The notes: generated by a model from the letters alone, not told the origin. Positions 1 to 9,200 are shown, counted from the stretch's first letter. The stretch is 64,000 bases of DNA from Kineosporia mesophila (GCF_021129235.1 NZ_JAJOMA010000003.1:124001-188000); one strand, 5' to 3'. Numbers and translations: made by a program.

Positions 1-155
1 GCCACGAGTATCACGCCCTGAAGCATTACATCCAGGCCGACGGTGATCGCCGCAAGGCCGAGGAGGCGATGACCTTCTTCCCGGCCCTCACCGAGTCGGT
101 ACAGCGCCGAGCGTACGAAGTATTCAAGCATCACAAAAGTTTTCGGGGAGAATGA
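1..155 (+). CDS. 3' end of an unrecognised gene (partial)
   Basis: An open frame enters from the left edge of the window (first complete codon at 3) and stops with TGA at 153-155. The visible 50 residues are charged and helical in character (HEYHALKHYIQADGD at the start, KHHKSFRGE at the end). The stop overlaps the start of the next gene as ATGA, so the two are translationally coupled. I do not recognise the family. A C-terminal enzymatic tail of a polymorphic toxin followed by its immunity protein would fit the arrangement, but this is inference from layout only; the upstream sequence is outside the window. Confidence 0.6.
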   Translation, partial: HEYHALKHYIQADGDRRKAEEAMTFFPALTESVQRRAYEVFKHHKSFRGE

Positions 156-616
156 TGGAGAGTTACGAGCTTCTGTACGACGGCACCGTGGACCCTCGGA
201 CCCTGATCGACGCTCTGGCCGAACTCGGCATCCCGGCCGATCGGGTTCTGAGCGAGCCGTACGACCCATCGTCGGGAGACAGCATTCCCGCGGTCATGCT
301 GGAGCGCGGCGATCCCGGTGCCGATTTCAGCACCGTCGTGCAGGGCTTTGCCGAACTGGTCACCGGGATCGACCTTTCCCTGCTGGAATGGGCGCAATTC
401 CTCACTCCGAAACTAGGAAGGCGCTGCCTCGTCGACGACGACACCCCGCAGCCCAACCGCTGGTACCTGGTGACGCCCCAAGGTGGTTGCGGCGTGGTGC
501 ACGTGGACGGGGACGACGCCGACGAGGGCCACATCCGTTTCCTCTACGCCACCACGCCGATAGCCGGTGCCGCCGAGATCCCGGTGCGCGCCGAGCCGGA
601 CTGGGCATCACGCTGA
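152..616 (+). CDS. small acidic cytosolic protein, unrecognised
   Basis: 154 residues, no signal peptide or membrane segment, rich in Asp/Glu. ATG at 152 overlaps the upstream stop by the ATGA arrangement. The composition (acidic, soluble, with aromatic pairs such as LLEWAQFLTPKL and NRWYLVTPQGG) resembles small immunity-type or SUKH/Imm-like proteins, but I cannot assign a family. It is the last gene of this strand unit before a 68-base gap. Expression coupled to the truncated upstream gene suggests that the two products work together. Confidence 0.75.
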   Translation: MMESYELLYDGTVDPRTLIDALAELGIPADRVLSEPYDPSSGDSIPAVMLERGDPGADFSTVVQGFAELVTGIDLSLLEWAQFLTPKLGRRCLVDDDTPQPNRWYLVTPQGGCGVVHVDGDDADEGHIRFLYATTPIAGAAEIPVRAEPDWASR

Positions 617-684
617 TCCGATGGACGGGCCTGTGACCATGGCCATCATCACGATGTGAACGCTTGATTACGGTACGCCCCGTT

Positions 685-1902
685 ATGAGACTGAACTCCA
701 TGCCGAGCCCGGAGCGTGTCGCCCACATCGCACCACTGGCCTTCGACGGGGAACGGTTCTGGCCCGACGGCGCGACCGTACTCACCGAGGGTGCCTCGAT
801 CGTCAGTGTCAGTGCTGGTCAGGGGCCCGCTCCCGAGGGTTTCGAGGTGCGGCGGCACGACCGTGGAACGCTGCTGCCGGGGCTCATCGACACGCATGTG
901 CACCTGATCGCGGACGGGCGGGACGGGGCTCTGGGGCGGGACGTGCACCGGTCCCCCGAGGAACGGGAACAGGTGGTGCGGGCGTCGTTGCTCGCCCAGG
1001 CCCGGGCCGGGGTGACGACCGTGCGGGACCTCGGCGACAACCGCTGGTCGGTGCTGGAGCGGGTCTCGTCGCCCGGCGAACCGGCGGTGGTGGCGTCGGG
1101 GCCTCCGATCACGACACCGGGTGGGCACTGCGCGGCGATGGGTGGAGAGGCCGCCGGGGCTGCGGAACTGGCCGCGGCGGTGGACGAGCGGGCGGAACGA
1201 GGAGCGCCCCTGGTGAAAATCGTCGTCAGTGGTGGCGCGATGACGCCGGGGTCGGATCTGCTGTCGTTGCAGTACTCCGCCGAGGACCTCGCCCTGGTGG
1301 TGGAACGGGCTGCCCGTCATGGTCTTCCGGTGGTCGCCCACGCGCACTCGCTGGATGCCGTGAATCTCTGCATCGACACCGGGGTGCGGGGTATCGAGCA
1401 CTGCACCTGCCTGACGACGAACGGGGTTCAGACCCCGCCCGATCTGGCGAACCGGCTGCGGGACCGAGGGATTCACATCGGGCCGACGTTCGGGCGGATC
1501 CCGGGCAGCCGGCCCTCGGCGCAGGCGCAGGAAGTCACGCAACGCACCGGCCTGGTGCCCGCCCACCGGTTCGTCCAGGTCGAGAAGCTTCACCGGCAGG
1601 GCGTTGCGGTGATCAGCGGATCCGATGCGGGGATCCACTCCGCGAAACCGCACGGCATCGTGGCGTATGCCGTGGCCGAACTGGTGGGGGCCGGGATCGC
1701 CACGGACGACGCGATCGCCACGGCCACCTCGGTGTCGGCGCAGGCCTGCGGCCTGGGATCCACGAAGGGACGCCTGCGGCCGGGTACCGACGCCGACCTC
1801 CTGGTCGTCGACGGCGATCCCCGGGCCGACATCGCCGCGCTGACCAGGGTTGGCACCGTGGTCGTGCGCGGGACGACGATTACGGGCGACGCAGGACGAT
1901 GA
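685..1902 (+). CDS. metal-dependent amidohydrolase family protein
   Basis: 405 residues from ATG 685 (a TTG at 664 would add seven residues; an ATG at 700 is also possible). It is a TIM-barrel amidohydrolase of the imidazolonepropionase/prolidase-like group. Metal-binding features are visible in order: GLIDTHVHL (HxH), VKIVVSGGAM (lysine expected to be carboxylated), VVAHAHS, GIEHCTC and SGSDAGIHS with the catalytic Asp. The C-terminal strand set LRPGTDADLLVVDGDP closes the composite beta-sandwich typical of the superfamily. Substrate cannot be read from sequence; cyclic amides, imides or Xaa-Pro-like peptides are usual. The 3' end overlaps the 3' end of the convergent nicotianamine synthase gene by 23 bases. 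Confidence 0.9.
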   Translation: MRLNSMPSPERVAHIAPLAFDGERFWPDGATVLTEGASIVSVSAGQGPAPEGFEVRRHDRGTLLPGLIDTHVHLIADGRDGALGRDVHRSPEEREQVVRASLLAQARAGVTTVRDLGDNRWSVLERVSSPGEPAVVASGPPITTPGGHCAAMGGEAAGAAELAAAVDERAERGAPLVKIVVSGGAMTPGSDLLSLQYSAEDLALVVERAARHGLPVVAHAHSLDAVNLCIDTGVRGIEHCTCLTTNGVQTPPDLANRLRDRGIHIGPTFGRIPGSRPSAQAQEVTQRTGLVPAHRFVQVEKLHRQGVAVISGSDAGIHSAKPHGIVAYAVAELVGAGIATDDAIATATSVSAQACGLGSTKGRLRPGTDADLLVVDGDPRADIAALTRVGTVVVRGTTITGDAGR

Positions 1903-2767
1903 CCGAATTGATGACGTCGTTGAGTGGGTGGAGCACCCCGAGCCGCTCCCATCCGCCCAGCTCGTGGGTGCCCACGGCCGGGTAGAGCAGCCGTCTCAGC
2001 CCGGCCGCACTGCGCACCAGCAGTACCGCACCAGGACCCAGCCGTTGCCGGAGCGAGGCCAGGATGGCGTTCTTGGCCTCCGGCTCCAGGCCGGCCAGGG
2101 CTCCGAGCACCACCACGTCGGCGTCCGCCACCTGCTCGAACTCAGCCGCCTCGGCCCGGTGGAACCGCACGGCACCCGGGCCGATCAGCGCGTTCACGCA
2201 GGCGGATCCCAAGGCGACGGCCTCGGTGGACCGATCCACGACGTCCACCGGTACCCCGAGCTCTTCGTGCAGGCAGAGGGCACTGAGCGGGAGCGGCCCC
2301 GCGCCGAGGAAGCAGATGCGCCGGGCCTTTCCGGGCTCCACGCCGAAACAGCGCAGCAGGTTGATCTCCAGCCGGGTCAGTTCCCGGTAGTTGCCGATGT
2401 ACGGGAACTGCTCGAGCACCTCCCGCGGCCGGCCGGCCGCGGCGATACGACGTGACCAGTGGGTCTCCATCAGGTACTCGCCCTCGGCGCACAGCTCGTG
2501 CAGGCCGGCCAGGCGGGAGACGATGCGCTCGTCACCCAGCACCCGGGCCGCCCTCGGCGACAGGTCGCCGCCGTCGTCACCGCACAGTTCGACCAGCTCG
2601 GTGAAGAGCCGATCGACCCTGGTGGACGGGGCCAGCCCCGGTTGCCCCCGCAGGCTTTCGTAGATGGTGGCCACGCGGTCAGCGAGTTGCTCGGCGTAGG
2701 CCTGGTCGACCGAACGATCGTCCAGGAGAACGAGATCACCAGCCACTGCCGGTCCTTCGCGCCGCAT
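1880..2767 (-). CDS. nicotianamine synthase
   Basis: 295 residues; ATG 2767 shares one base with the stop of the preceding acetyltransferase gene. The protein follows plant nicotianamine synthase along its length: VDRLFTELVELC (51-62), CAEGEYLMETH (93-103), FPYIGNYRELTRLE (121-134), the SAM-binding FLGAGPLPLSAL (153-164), DVVVLGALAGL (217-227), APG-type loop and LRS/LYP block (244-263), and HPLNDVINSVIVLRR (280-294), the counterpart of the plant HPTDDVVNSVVIAR tail. Nicotianamine synthases condense aminocarboxypropyl groups of S-adenosylmethionine; bacterial relatives (CntL) make the core of staphylopine and pseudopaline metallophores. No opine dehydrogenase gene is nearby, so the product is more likely nicotianamine-like than an opine. 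Family assignment is strong; exact product is inference. Confidence 0.93.
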   Translation of the reverse strand: MRREGPAVAGDLVLLDDRSVDQAYAEQLADRVATIYESLRGQPGLAPSTRVDRLFTELVELCGDDGGDLSPRAARVLGDERIVSRLAGLHELCAEGEYLMETHWSRRIAAAGRPREVLEQFPYIGNYRELTRLEINLLRCFGVEPGKARRICFLGAGPLPLSALCLHEELGVPVDVVDRSTEAVALGSACVNALIGPGAVRFHRAEAAEFEQVADADVVVLGALAGLEPEAKNAILASLRQRLGPGAVLLVRSAAGLRRLLYPAVGTHELGGWERLGVLHPLNDVINSVIVLRRP

Positions 2768-3336
2768 CACCGCTGTTCTGCCCCCTTGCCCGGTCGCCCG
2801 GCGATCTTCGGCAGGTCGATCTCGAAGTGCACGGTGTTGAACGGGTCGGGTCTTGCGTCGTGGACCTCGACGGTCGGCATCGAGCGCCAGAACGCCTCCG
2901 CACCGGGCACTCCCGCGTCCGTGTGCAGGTAGACCGTGTCGTACCCGGCCACCTCGGTGGCCCAGGCGGACGCCTCGGCCACCAGCCGCCGGGCCAGCCC
3001 CCGACGGCGCGCCTGCGGGCGCACCCAGACCCGCACGAGCTGGCAGGTCTCCGGGCCGTTGTAGCGGGCTGCGAGCCATTCCGGGTTGGGCGGCGACACC
3101 AGATGACAGGGACGGACAGCGGTCGTCGCGAGTACGCGTCCCTCATTCTCGCCGTGCTCGACCGCGACGAACAGCGCGGCCCGGGGCGCCTGGAGATAGG
3201 TCACCGCCAGGTCGTCGATGTCGCGGTGCCAGCGCTCCTGGTAGCCACCCATGTCGCGATCAAGCACCTCACGCATGCACGCCGCCGCGCCGGCCAGGTC
3301 CGCGGGCCCTGCCGCCCGGATCTTCACCTCACCCAT
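2767..3336 (-). CDS. GNAT acetyltransferase in operon with nicotianamine synthase
   Basis: 189 residues. The acetyl-CoA binding motif A is clear: LVRVWVRPQARRRGLARRLV, around residues 99-118, with the R-R-x-G-x-A pyrophosphate loop, followed by helix and the VYLHTDAG strand. The last base of its stop is the first base of the nicotianamine synthase ATG, so the two are made from one transcript. This tight coupling suggests that the enzyme acylates the NAS product or its precursor, or exports/protects it by modification; this is inference. It is the first gene behind the Fur/Zur-like box at 3419-3433. An unrelated housekeeping N-acetyltransferase remains possible. Confidence 0.85.
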   Translation of the reverse strand: MGEVKIRAAGPADLAGAAACMREVLDRDMGGYQERWHRDIDDLAVTYLQAPRAALFVAVEHGENEGRVLATTAVRPCHLVSPPNPEWLAARYNGPETCQLVRVWVRPQARRRGLARRLVAEASAWATEVAGYDTVYLHTDAGVPGAEAFWRSMPTVEVHDARPDPFNTVHFEIDLPKIAGRPGKGAEQR

Positions 3337-3418
3337 GATCTTGCCGTCCCCCGTCGAATGTCAGTGCCGTCGGTCTCTTGTCGGGCGCCTGCCCGCCGGA
3401 AGACCATAGCGGATAATT

Positions 3419-3433
3419 TGATAATGACTCTCA
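3419..3433 (-). promoter_or_regulatory. candidate Fur/Zur-family operator
   Basis: TGATAATGACTCTCA reads as an imperfect 7-1-7 inverted repeat. By my count it matches 12 of 15 positions of the actinobacterial Zur consensus as I recall it (TGAAAATGATTTTCA), and 12 of 14 of the Fur 7-1-7 core. It stands in an AT-rich patch, unusual for this DNA, 83 bases upstream of the acetyltransferase start and 20 bases past the LysR gene stop, where the promoter of the GNAT-NAS operon must lie. This would give metal-starvation control of the operon. Confidence 0.55.
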
Positions 3434-3453
3434 TTCACTCACCGGTAACGCTT

Positions 3454-4380
3454 TCAGAGTGACGGGTCGAAAACCTCGGCATGGTCGGCGAAGACGGAGA
3501 CACACCGGTCACGCACATGCCGGACGGCCGGGCTGGCGGACATCGAGTCCCGCCAGATCATCTCGATCACCCGGGTCGGGGCCGGACCCGAGACCGGCAC
3601 CGCGATCACCCCGTCGGGCAATGCCCCACGACCCAGGCGGGGCACCAGGGCCACCGCGACCCCTTCCTGCACCAGCCGCAACTGCGAGGCGAACTCGAAC
3701 GACCAGAACCGGACCGAGGGCGGACGGGCGAAACCGGTGAACATGTAGAGGAACCAGCCGTGGCAGATCGTGCCGACCGGGGTCGAGGCCCAGGGCTCGT
3801 CGACCAGGTCGGCGGGCGTGACCATCTCCGCCCCGGCCAGCGGATGGTCGCGGTGCACGAGCAGATCGGCGGTGTCGAAGCCGACGAGCTGCGCGGCGAC
3901 GTACTCCGGACGGTGCAGCGGCACGCCCACCCAGTGGTGCACGAGCCCGATGTCGGCCTGCCCGGCGGCCACGGCGTCGAGCGCCTCGAAAGGGTCGCGC
4001 TCGAACAGCTCCGGCACGAGCGCCGGGCTGGTCCGGGCCAGGTCGGCCAGCAGGGGTGCCACCAGGCCACGTACGGCCGTGGAGAACGCGACGATCCGTA
4101 GCGGCCCCGACGGTTCGCCCTGGTCGGCGCTGAGGCCCGCGGTCGCGGCCTCGACCCGGCGCAGGATCCCCTGCCCGTGCTTGACCAGCGTGCGCCCCTG
4201 TTCGGTCAGCACGACGCCTCGCCCGACCCGCTCCAGCAGGACCGCCCCGAGGTCTTTCTCCAGCCGTTTGATCTGCTGCGACACCGCGGACGGGGTGTAT
4301 CCGCCGGAACTCGCGGCGGCCGCGACCGTGCCGTGCACGTCGACGGCGATCAGGGATCGCAGGGCCACCAGATCCATCAT
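3454..4380 (-). CDS. LysR family transcriptional regulator
   Basis: 308 residues. The N-terminal winged helix-turn-helix is typical: a first helix beginning MMDLVALRSLIAV, then GGYTPSAVSQQIKRLEKDLG (recognition helix) and GVVLTEQG at residues 59-66. Residues 95-300 form the two-lobed effector-binding domain (GPLRIVAFSTAVRGLVAPLL, GQADIGLVHH, VALVPRLG). It is transcribed away from the EamA gene at 4453, from a shared 72-base region that holds a perfect 8-base inverted repeat. LysR proteins usually activate the divergent gene in response to a small ligand, so the EamA transporter is the likely target. Ligand unknown. Confidence 0.92.
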   Translation of the reverse strand: MMDLVALRSLIAVDVHGTVAAAASSGGYTPSAVSQQIKRLEKDLGAVLLERVGRGVVLTEQGRTLVKHGQGILRRVEAATAGLSADQGEPSGPLRIVAFSTAVRGLVAPLLADLARTSPALVPELFERDPFEALDAVAAGQADIGLVHHWVGVPLHRPEYVAAQLVGFDTADLLVHRDHPLAGAEMVTPADLVDEPWASTPVGTICHGWFLYMFTGFARPPSVRFWSFEFASQLRLVQEGVAVALVPRLGRGALPDGVIAVPVSGPAPTRVIEMIWRDSMSASPAVRHVRDRCVSVFADHAEVFDPSL

Positions 4381-4414
4381 GAAGCAATGCTACCGATTCC
4401 CCGGCAGCGATACT

Positions 4415-4445
4415 CGATGGACGTACATGGTCGCCCGGTCCATCG
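4415..4445. promoter_or_regulatory. inverted repeat in LysR/EamA divergent region
   Basis: CGATGGAC and GTCCATCG are perfect 8-base arms separated by 15 bases. The element fills most of the 72-base gap and ends eight bases before the chosen GTG start of the transporter. Location and symmetry fit a LysR-type or autoregulatory operator. The arms would lie inside coding sequence if the upstream ATG at 4417 were the true start, which favours GTG 4453. Confidence 0.45.
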
Positions 4446-4452
4446 TGAGTCC

Positions 4453-5391
4453 GTGACCACTCGCGACTCGTTCCTGGCTGTCCTGGTGACAGTGATCTGG
4501 GGCATGAACTTCGTCGTCATCGACGAGGGACTGGCCGGATTCCCGCCTCTACTGTTCGTCGCCCTGCGGTTCGTCGTGGTGCTGCTCCCCGCGTTGTTCC
4601 TCCTGCCCCGCCCGGATGTTCCCTGGCCCACCCTGCTGCTGGTCGGCACCTTTCTCAGCCTGGGCCAGTTCACCTTCCTCTACCTGTCGCTGGACGCGGG
4701 TATGCCGGCCGGGCTCGCCAGCCTGGTGTTGCAGGCCCAGGTGGTCGGGACCGTGGTGATCGCGGCCGGGGTGCTGGGTGAACGTCCTGGTCTCAAAGCC
4801 CTGATCGGGGTGATGCTGGGGGCGATCGGGCTCGTCGTCGTGGCGGTCGGCCGATCCGCCGAGACGCCTCTGCCCGGCCTGGCCCTGGCCGTCTGCGCGG
4901 CGTTGAGCTGGTCGTGCGGCAACGTGCTGAGCCGCCGGGCCGCGGTGAAGTCAGGGCTGGCGATGACGGTGTGGTCGGCGATCGTGGTGCCCGTCCCCCT
5001 GGCCCTGCTCTCCCTGCTGATCGACGGGCCGGCCGAGGTGGGCCACGCGCTCACCCACATCACGCTCGGCAACGTGATGTCGACGCTGTACACCGCCGTG
5101 CTCGCCTCGCTGGTCGGATACGGCATCTGGAACACGCTGCTGGCCAGGTACGCCGCCGCCCAGGTGGTGCCGTTCACCCTGCTGGTGCCGGTGGTCGGGC
5201 TGATCACCGCCTGGCTGGTGCAACACGAGCAGCCGGGCCCGTTCGAACTGCTGGGCGGGCTGGTGCTCCTGCTGGGAGTAGCCGTGACGGCCATCCGCCG
5301 TCCGGGTATACCCCGGCCCGTCGCTGTCCGCCCGGAGGATGACGCCGGTACTCAGGTACCGCCGAATTCGGCCCACGGGGTGACGCTTTGA
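4453..5391 (+). CDS. EamA (drug/metabolite transporter) family permease
   Basis: 312 residues from GTG 4453 (VTTRDSFLAVLV). Ten predicted membrane helices in two EamA repeats; the first begins with FLAVLVTVIWGMNFVVIDEG, the second with LPGLALAVCAALSWSCGNVL, both with the conserved Trp-Gly/Cys-x-Asn element. DMT permeases of this type export amino acids, small metabolites or metallophores. It is divergent from the LysR regulator, its probable controller. The position 1.1 kb from the nicotianamine synthase operon recalls CntI, an EamA protein that exports pseudopaline in Pseudomonas, but LysR/EamA pairs are very common, so the link is a hypothesis. Confidence 0.9.
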   Translation: MTTRDSFLAVLVTVIWGMNFVVIDEGLAGFPPLLFVALRFVVVLLPALFLLPRPDVPWPTLLLVGTFLSLGQFTFLYLSLDAGMPAGLASLVLQAQVVGTVVIAAGVLGERPGLKALIGVMLGAIGLVVVAVGRSAETPLPGLALAVCAALSWSCGNVLSRRAAVKSGLAMTVWSAIVVPVPLALLSLLIDGPAEVGHALTHITLGNVMSTLYTAVLASLVGYGIWNTLLARYAAAQVVPFTLLVPVVGLITAWLVQHEQPGPFELLGGLVLLLGVAVTAIRRPGIPRPVAVRPEDDAGTQVPPNSAHGVTL

Positions 5392-5464
5392 GGGTCGGTG
5401 CCGACAGATGCTGGAAGCCGGGCAACGGTACGGCGCCGCCGGCCGGCATCAGGAGGAAACTGTC

Positions 5465-5710
5465 ATGTTCGTCGAATTCGTGGTTCTGGCTCTGGCGGCC
5501 TGCGTGATACTGGCCTGCTCCCTGGGCCGTGCCGTGGCAGTACGCGGCCGGGCGGTCGGGGCGCAGGTGCCGTTCACGACGGTTGACCCGCCTCTCGGCC
5601 GGCCCTCGATCGTCGCGGCCACCGCCGGTCCCATCGATGATCTGCCGCTCGTGGCCCCGGCCGGGGCGGGCTACGGCACAGCCGGCCGGTTGCTGGTCCT
5701 GGCCGCCTGA
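5465..5710 (+). CDS. small single-pass membrane protein, unrecognised
   Basis: 81 residues from ATG 5465, chosen because a strong ribosome binding site AGGAGG lies at 5452-5457, 7 bases upstream of the ATG; an upstream ATG at 5408 lacks one. Residues 1-22 (MFVEFVVLALAACVILACSLG) form one hydrophobic helix; the remainder is polar and Pro/Gly-rich. No family recognised. It is 74 bases downstream of the EamA gene and might be expressed with it. Small size and lack of homologue recognition keep confidence moderate. Confidence 0.6.
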   Translation: MFVEFVVLALAACVILACSLGRAVAVRGRAVGAQVPFTTVDPPLGRPSIVAATAGPIDDLPLVAPAGAGYGTAGRLLVLAA

Positions 5711-5772
5711 ACCGGATCCACCGGGCCGCCACGGCTGGCGATGAGCCAGTCCACTTCTGAAGATTCGGGACA

Positions 5773-6225
5773 ATGACTGACATCCGGTTCCGCCGCGCAA
5801 CCCTTCTCGACGTCCCCGCCGTCGTAGGCCTGCTGACCGACGACCGGCTCGGGGCGCAGCGCGAGAGCCCCGACGATCTTCCGCTCTACGAGGAGGCTTT
5901 CACCCGGGTGGAACAAGACCCCGGCCAGTTGCTCGTCGTCGGCGAGCGGAACGGCACGGTGCTGGCCACGGCCCAGATCACCTTCATCCCCGGGTTGTCC
6001 CGGCGCGGGGCGACCCGGGCCGTCGTCGAGGCCGTACGCGTGTCGAGCACCGAGCGCGGGGCCGGCCTGGGATCGGCCCTGATGCGGTGGACGATCGACG
6101 AATGCCGTTCGCGGGGTTGCGATCTGATCCAGCTGACGTCCGACCTCACCCGTGCGGACGCCCACCGCTTCTATCGCGGGCTGGGTTTCGTCCAGTCGCA
6201 CGCGGGTTTCAAGTACCAGCTGTAG
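5773..6225 (+). CDS. GNAT family N-acetyltransferase
   Basis: 150 residues, full-length single GNAT domain. MTDIRFRRATLLDVPAVVGLL is the usual first strand and helix; VEAVRVSSTERGAGLGSALM carries the R-G-x-G-x-G acetyl-CoA loop (about residues 87-106); DLIQLTSDLTRADAHRFYRGLGF is the C-terminal strand-helix with the conserved FYRGLGF end. Proteins of this type acetylate small amines or peptides. It ends 45 bases from the convergent cydDC gene and appears monocistronic. Substrate unknown. Confidence 0.9.
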   Translation: MTDIRFRRATLLDVPAVVGLLTDDRLGAQRESPDDLPLYEEAFTRVEQDPGQLLVVGERNGTVLATAQITFIPGLSRRGATRAVVEAVRVSSTERGAGLGSALMRWTIDECRSRGCDLIQLTSDLTRADAHRFYRGLGFVQSHAGFKYQL

Positions 6226-6270
6226 TCACGCCGGACCGGCCCTCTTCCCGGAAGCGACTCGATGCGCTCG

Positions 6271-9200
6271 TCATCGACGCCTCAGGCTGCCCTCCTCCAG
6301 ATTTCCGTTCTCCATGCTTGCTTCTCCGAGACTTCCGTTCTCCAGGTGCAGCACGGCGTCCATCGCGTCGAGACCCTCCGCCCGATGAGTGACCAGCAGC
6401 ACGGATTTCCCGGAGGAGGCGTCGAGCAGGTCGGTGAGCACGGCCTGCGCGGTCTCGGTGTCCAGGCTCTCGGCGGGTTCGTCGAGCACCAGCACCGGCC
6501 GGTCCGCCAGCAGGGCGCGGGCCAGGGCCAGCCGGCGACGTTCACCGGCGGACATCGTGGCACCCCGCTCCCCCAGCCAGGTGTCGAGTCCGCCCGGCGT
6601 GGCGTTGAACCAGTTCCCCAGCCGGGCCCGGGTCAGCACGACACGCAGTTCACCATCGCTCGCCGTGGGTTTCGCCAGTTTCAGGTTCTCCCGCAGGGTG
6701 CTCGCGAAGACGTGGTCGTCGTCCGGGACCAGTCCGACGCTCTCCCGCACCCGGTCACCCGCGAGGGTCCGGTAATCCCGGCCGGCCAGGCTGACCTGAC
6801 CTTCCCGGGGGTCGAGGAACTTCAGGACGAGACCCGCCATCGTCGACTTGCCACACCCGGACGGCCCCTGCACCGCGATCCGGCGCCCCGGGCGCACGGC
6901 CAGGTTCAGACCGTTCAGCACCGGAGCACCGGCCGGGTCCCAGCTCGCGACGACGGACTTCAGTTCGATGCCCGGACCGGCCGGAACCGGTTCCCCGACC
7001 GAAGAATCCGCGACCGCATCGACACTGGCCGCCGGAGTCTGGAGCACCTGGGCCAGACGGCGCCGGGCGACGTGTCCTCGGGTACGGGCGTTGACAGCGT
7101 CGGGCAGGGTCGCCGTGACGTCGGAGAGGGCCAGGGTGCCGAGCACGAGCACACCCACCTGCTGGAGGGTGAGTCCGGTGGATCCGGTGATGCCGGTGGT
7201 CACGAGCATGACCCCGGCCACGGCGAGGCCTGCGCCGCCTGTCCGCAGAAACTCGGCCAGGGCGTTGCGGCGCACCTGGACCCGGTCGGCCTCGGTGGCG
7301 TGGCGACCAGCCGCGCGTACCGGTTCGACGCCCGTCGACAGAATGCCGAGCGCCTTCACGTCCTCGCTCCCGGCCAGCACCTCGACCACGGTCTGCGAAT
7401 AGCCGGCCTTCGCCTCGGCCGTGCGCTCGGCCCGCCGATCGGCTCCCGCGCCCGCGACGACCGGTGCGACCACCCCGGCCAGCAGAAGCCCGGGCAGAGC
7501 CGCGAGCGCGGCGGTCCAGTCGATGATCGCGGCGACGAGCAGCGCCACGACCAGCGTGGCCGCGGCCACGGTCACCGGGCGGCGCCAGCGCAGCACGGTG
7601 TCACCGACCGCGTCGACGTCGTCCACCAGACGGGTCAGCAGGTCACCGCGCCGGGGCAGGGCCGGACCGGGCACCCGCGGAACGAGATCGGCGTAGACCC
7701 GGGCCCGCAGCCGGCCGAGATCGGCGAGCGCCACGTCGTGGGCCACGAGCCGGTCCAGATAACCGAGCAGAGGACGCGTGACGGCGAACAGCCGCACCCC
7801 CACCACCGCCACGGTGAGAGTCAGGATCGGTGGCTGCCCGGAGGCCTTCGTCAGCAGCCAGGCGGCGACTGCGGTGAGGGCCACACCGGACAACGACGAC
7901 AGCGTTCCCAGCACCACGGCCAGGTTCATCGAGGCGGTTCGCAGGCGGGCCGGGATCCAGCTGCGCGCGGGCCGGGCGTCGGCCCAGGCCCGGCCGAAGC
8001 CCGGTAGCACGGCGTCGTCCTGAAACTTCTGTGCCGGAGCGTCCGAGGAGGAACCTACGGGACTGTTGTTGCTCGAAGAAATTCCATTTCCTCCTTGCGA
8101 AAGCCTGTTATCGCCCCCGAATAAGGACGCCGGGGCGGCCAAGGACGCCGACTCCGCACGAGGGCGGGGAGACGGAACCAGACCCGGCAGACTCCCCCCG
8201 GCCCCGGCCGAACCCCCCTCGGGGACGCCCACCGGCGCGATCTCCTCCACCTGCGACCACACCACCGCCCGGTCGACCGGACTCACCACCCCGGACACAC
8301 CGGGAGCAGCCGACGAACCATCAGCAGCCACGTCCGTACCGGGCAGGGTCACCCGGGACGTGTTCCCCCACAGATGCGTCACCTCATCCGCCGCCGCGAT
8401 CGCCGCCGGGCGATGCGCAACCATCACGACCGCGGTACCGCCGTCGGCGCGACGACGAAGACCGGCCAGCACCTCCTGCTCGGTGACGTTGTCGAGGTGG
8501 GCGGTCGGCTCGTCGAGCAGCAGCACGGCGGCCCCCACCTGGACCTCGTGCGCAGCCGCGTGTACGTAGGTCCGGGCCAGCGCCAGACGCTGACGCTGGC
8601 CGGCGCTGAGATCACGTCCGTCCTCGGTGAGGGCCGTGTCGAGCCCGGCGGGCAGGGCATCGATCCAGTCCCGGGCCGCCGCATCCCGCAGGGCCGCCTC
8701 GACGACCTCACGAGGGGCCTGCGGCCAGGCCACCGTCACCGCCTCCCGCAGCGTGCGGGCCAGGGGAAAACTGGGACGCTGCGGAAGGTAGACCGGGTCG
8801 GCGCCGTTCACGAAGCCCGATTCCGGGGTCCGCTGCCGGGCGAGAACCCGGATCAGGGTGGTCTTCCCGGCCCCCGAGGGTCCCACGATCGCCGTGATCG
8901 ACCCCGCGAACACCCACAGTCCGACCCCCGACAGCACCGGCTCGGACCGCCCGGGCACCCGCACCGTGAGACCGTCGGCGACCAGCGCGACACCCGACGG
9001 GAGCGAAACTCCGGCAACGGGAACGACCGGGGCCCGAACATCGTCCACCAGTACCGAGGCCTCGTCGAGAACAGCCGCGGCATCGGCACTCTCGTGGAAC
9101 CGGGCCCCCAGCTCACGGACCGGGCGATAGGCCTCGGGAGCAACGAGGATGGCGACGAGCGCGGTACCCAGGCCCAGATCACCCGCCGCGACCCGCAGCC

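Noticed and set aside
685-5391. Complete staphylopine-type cnt locus
   Set aside because: No opine dehydrogenase, histidine racemase or nickel/zinc ABC importer genes present; only NAS, GNAT and a separately controlled EamA gene.
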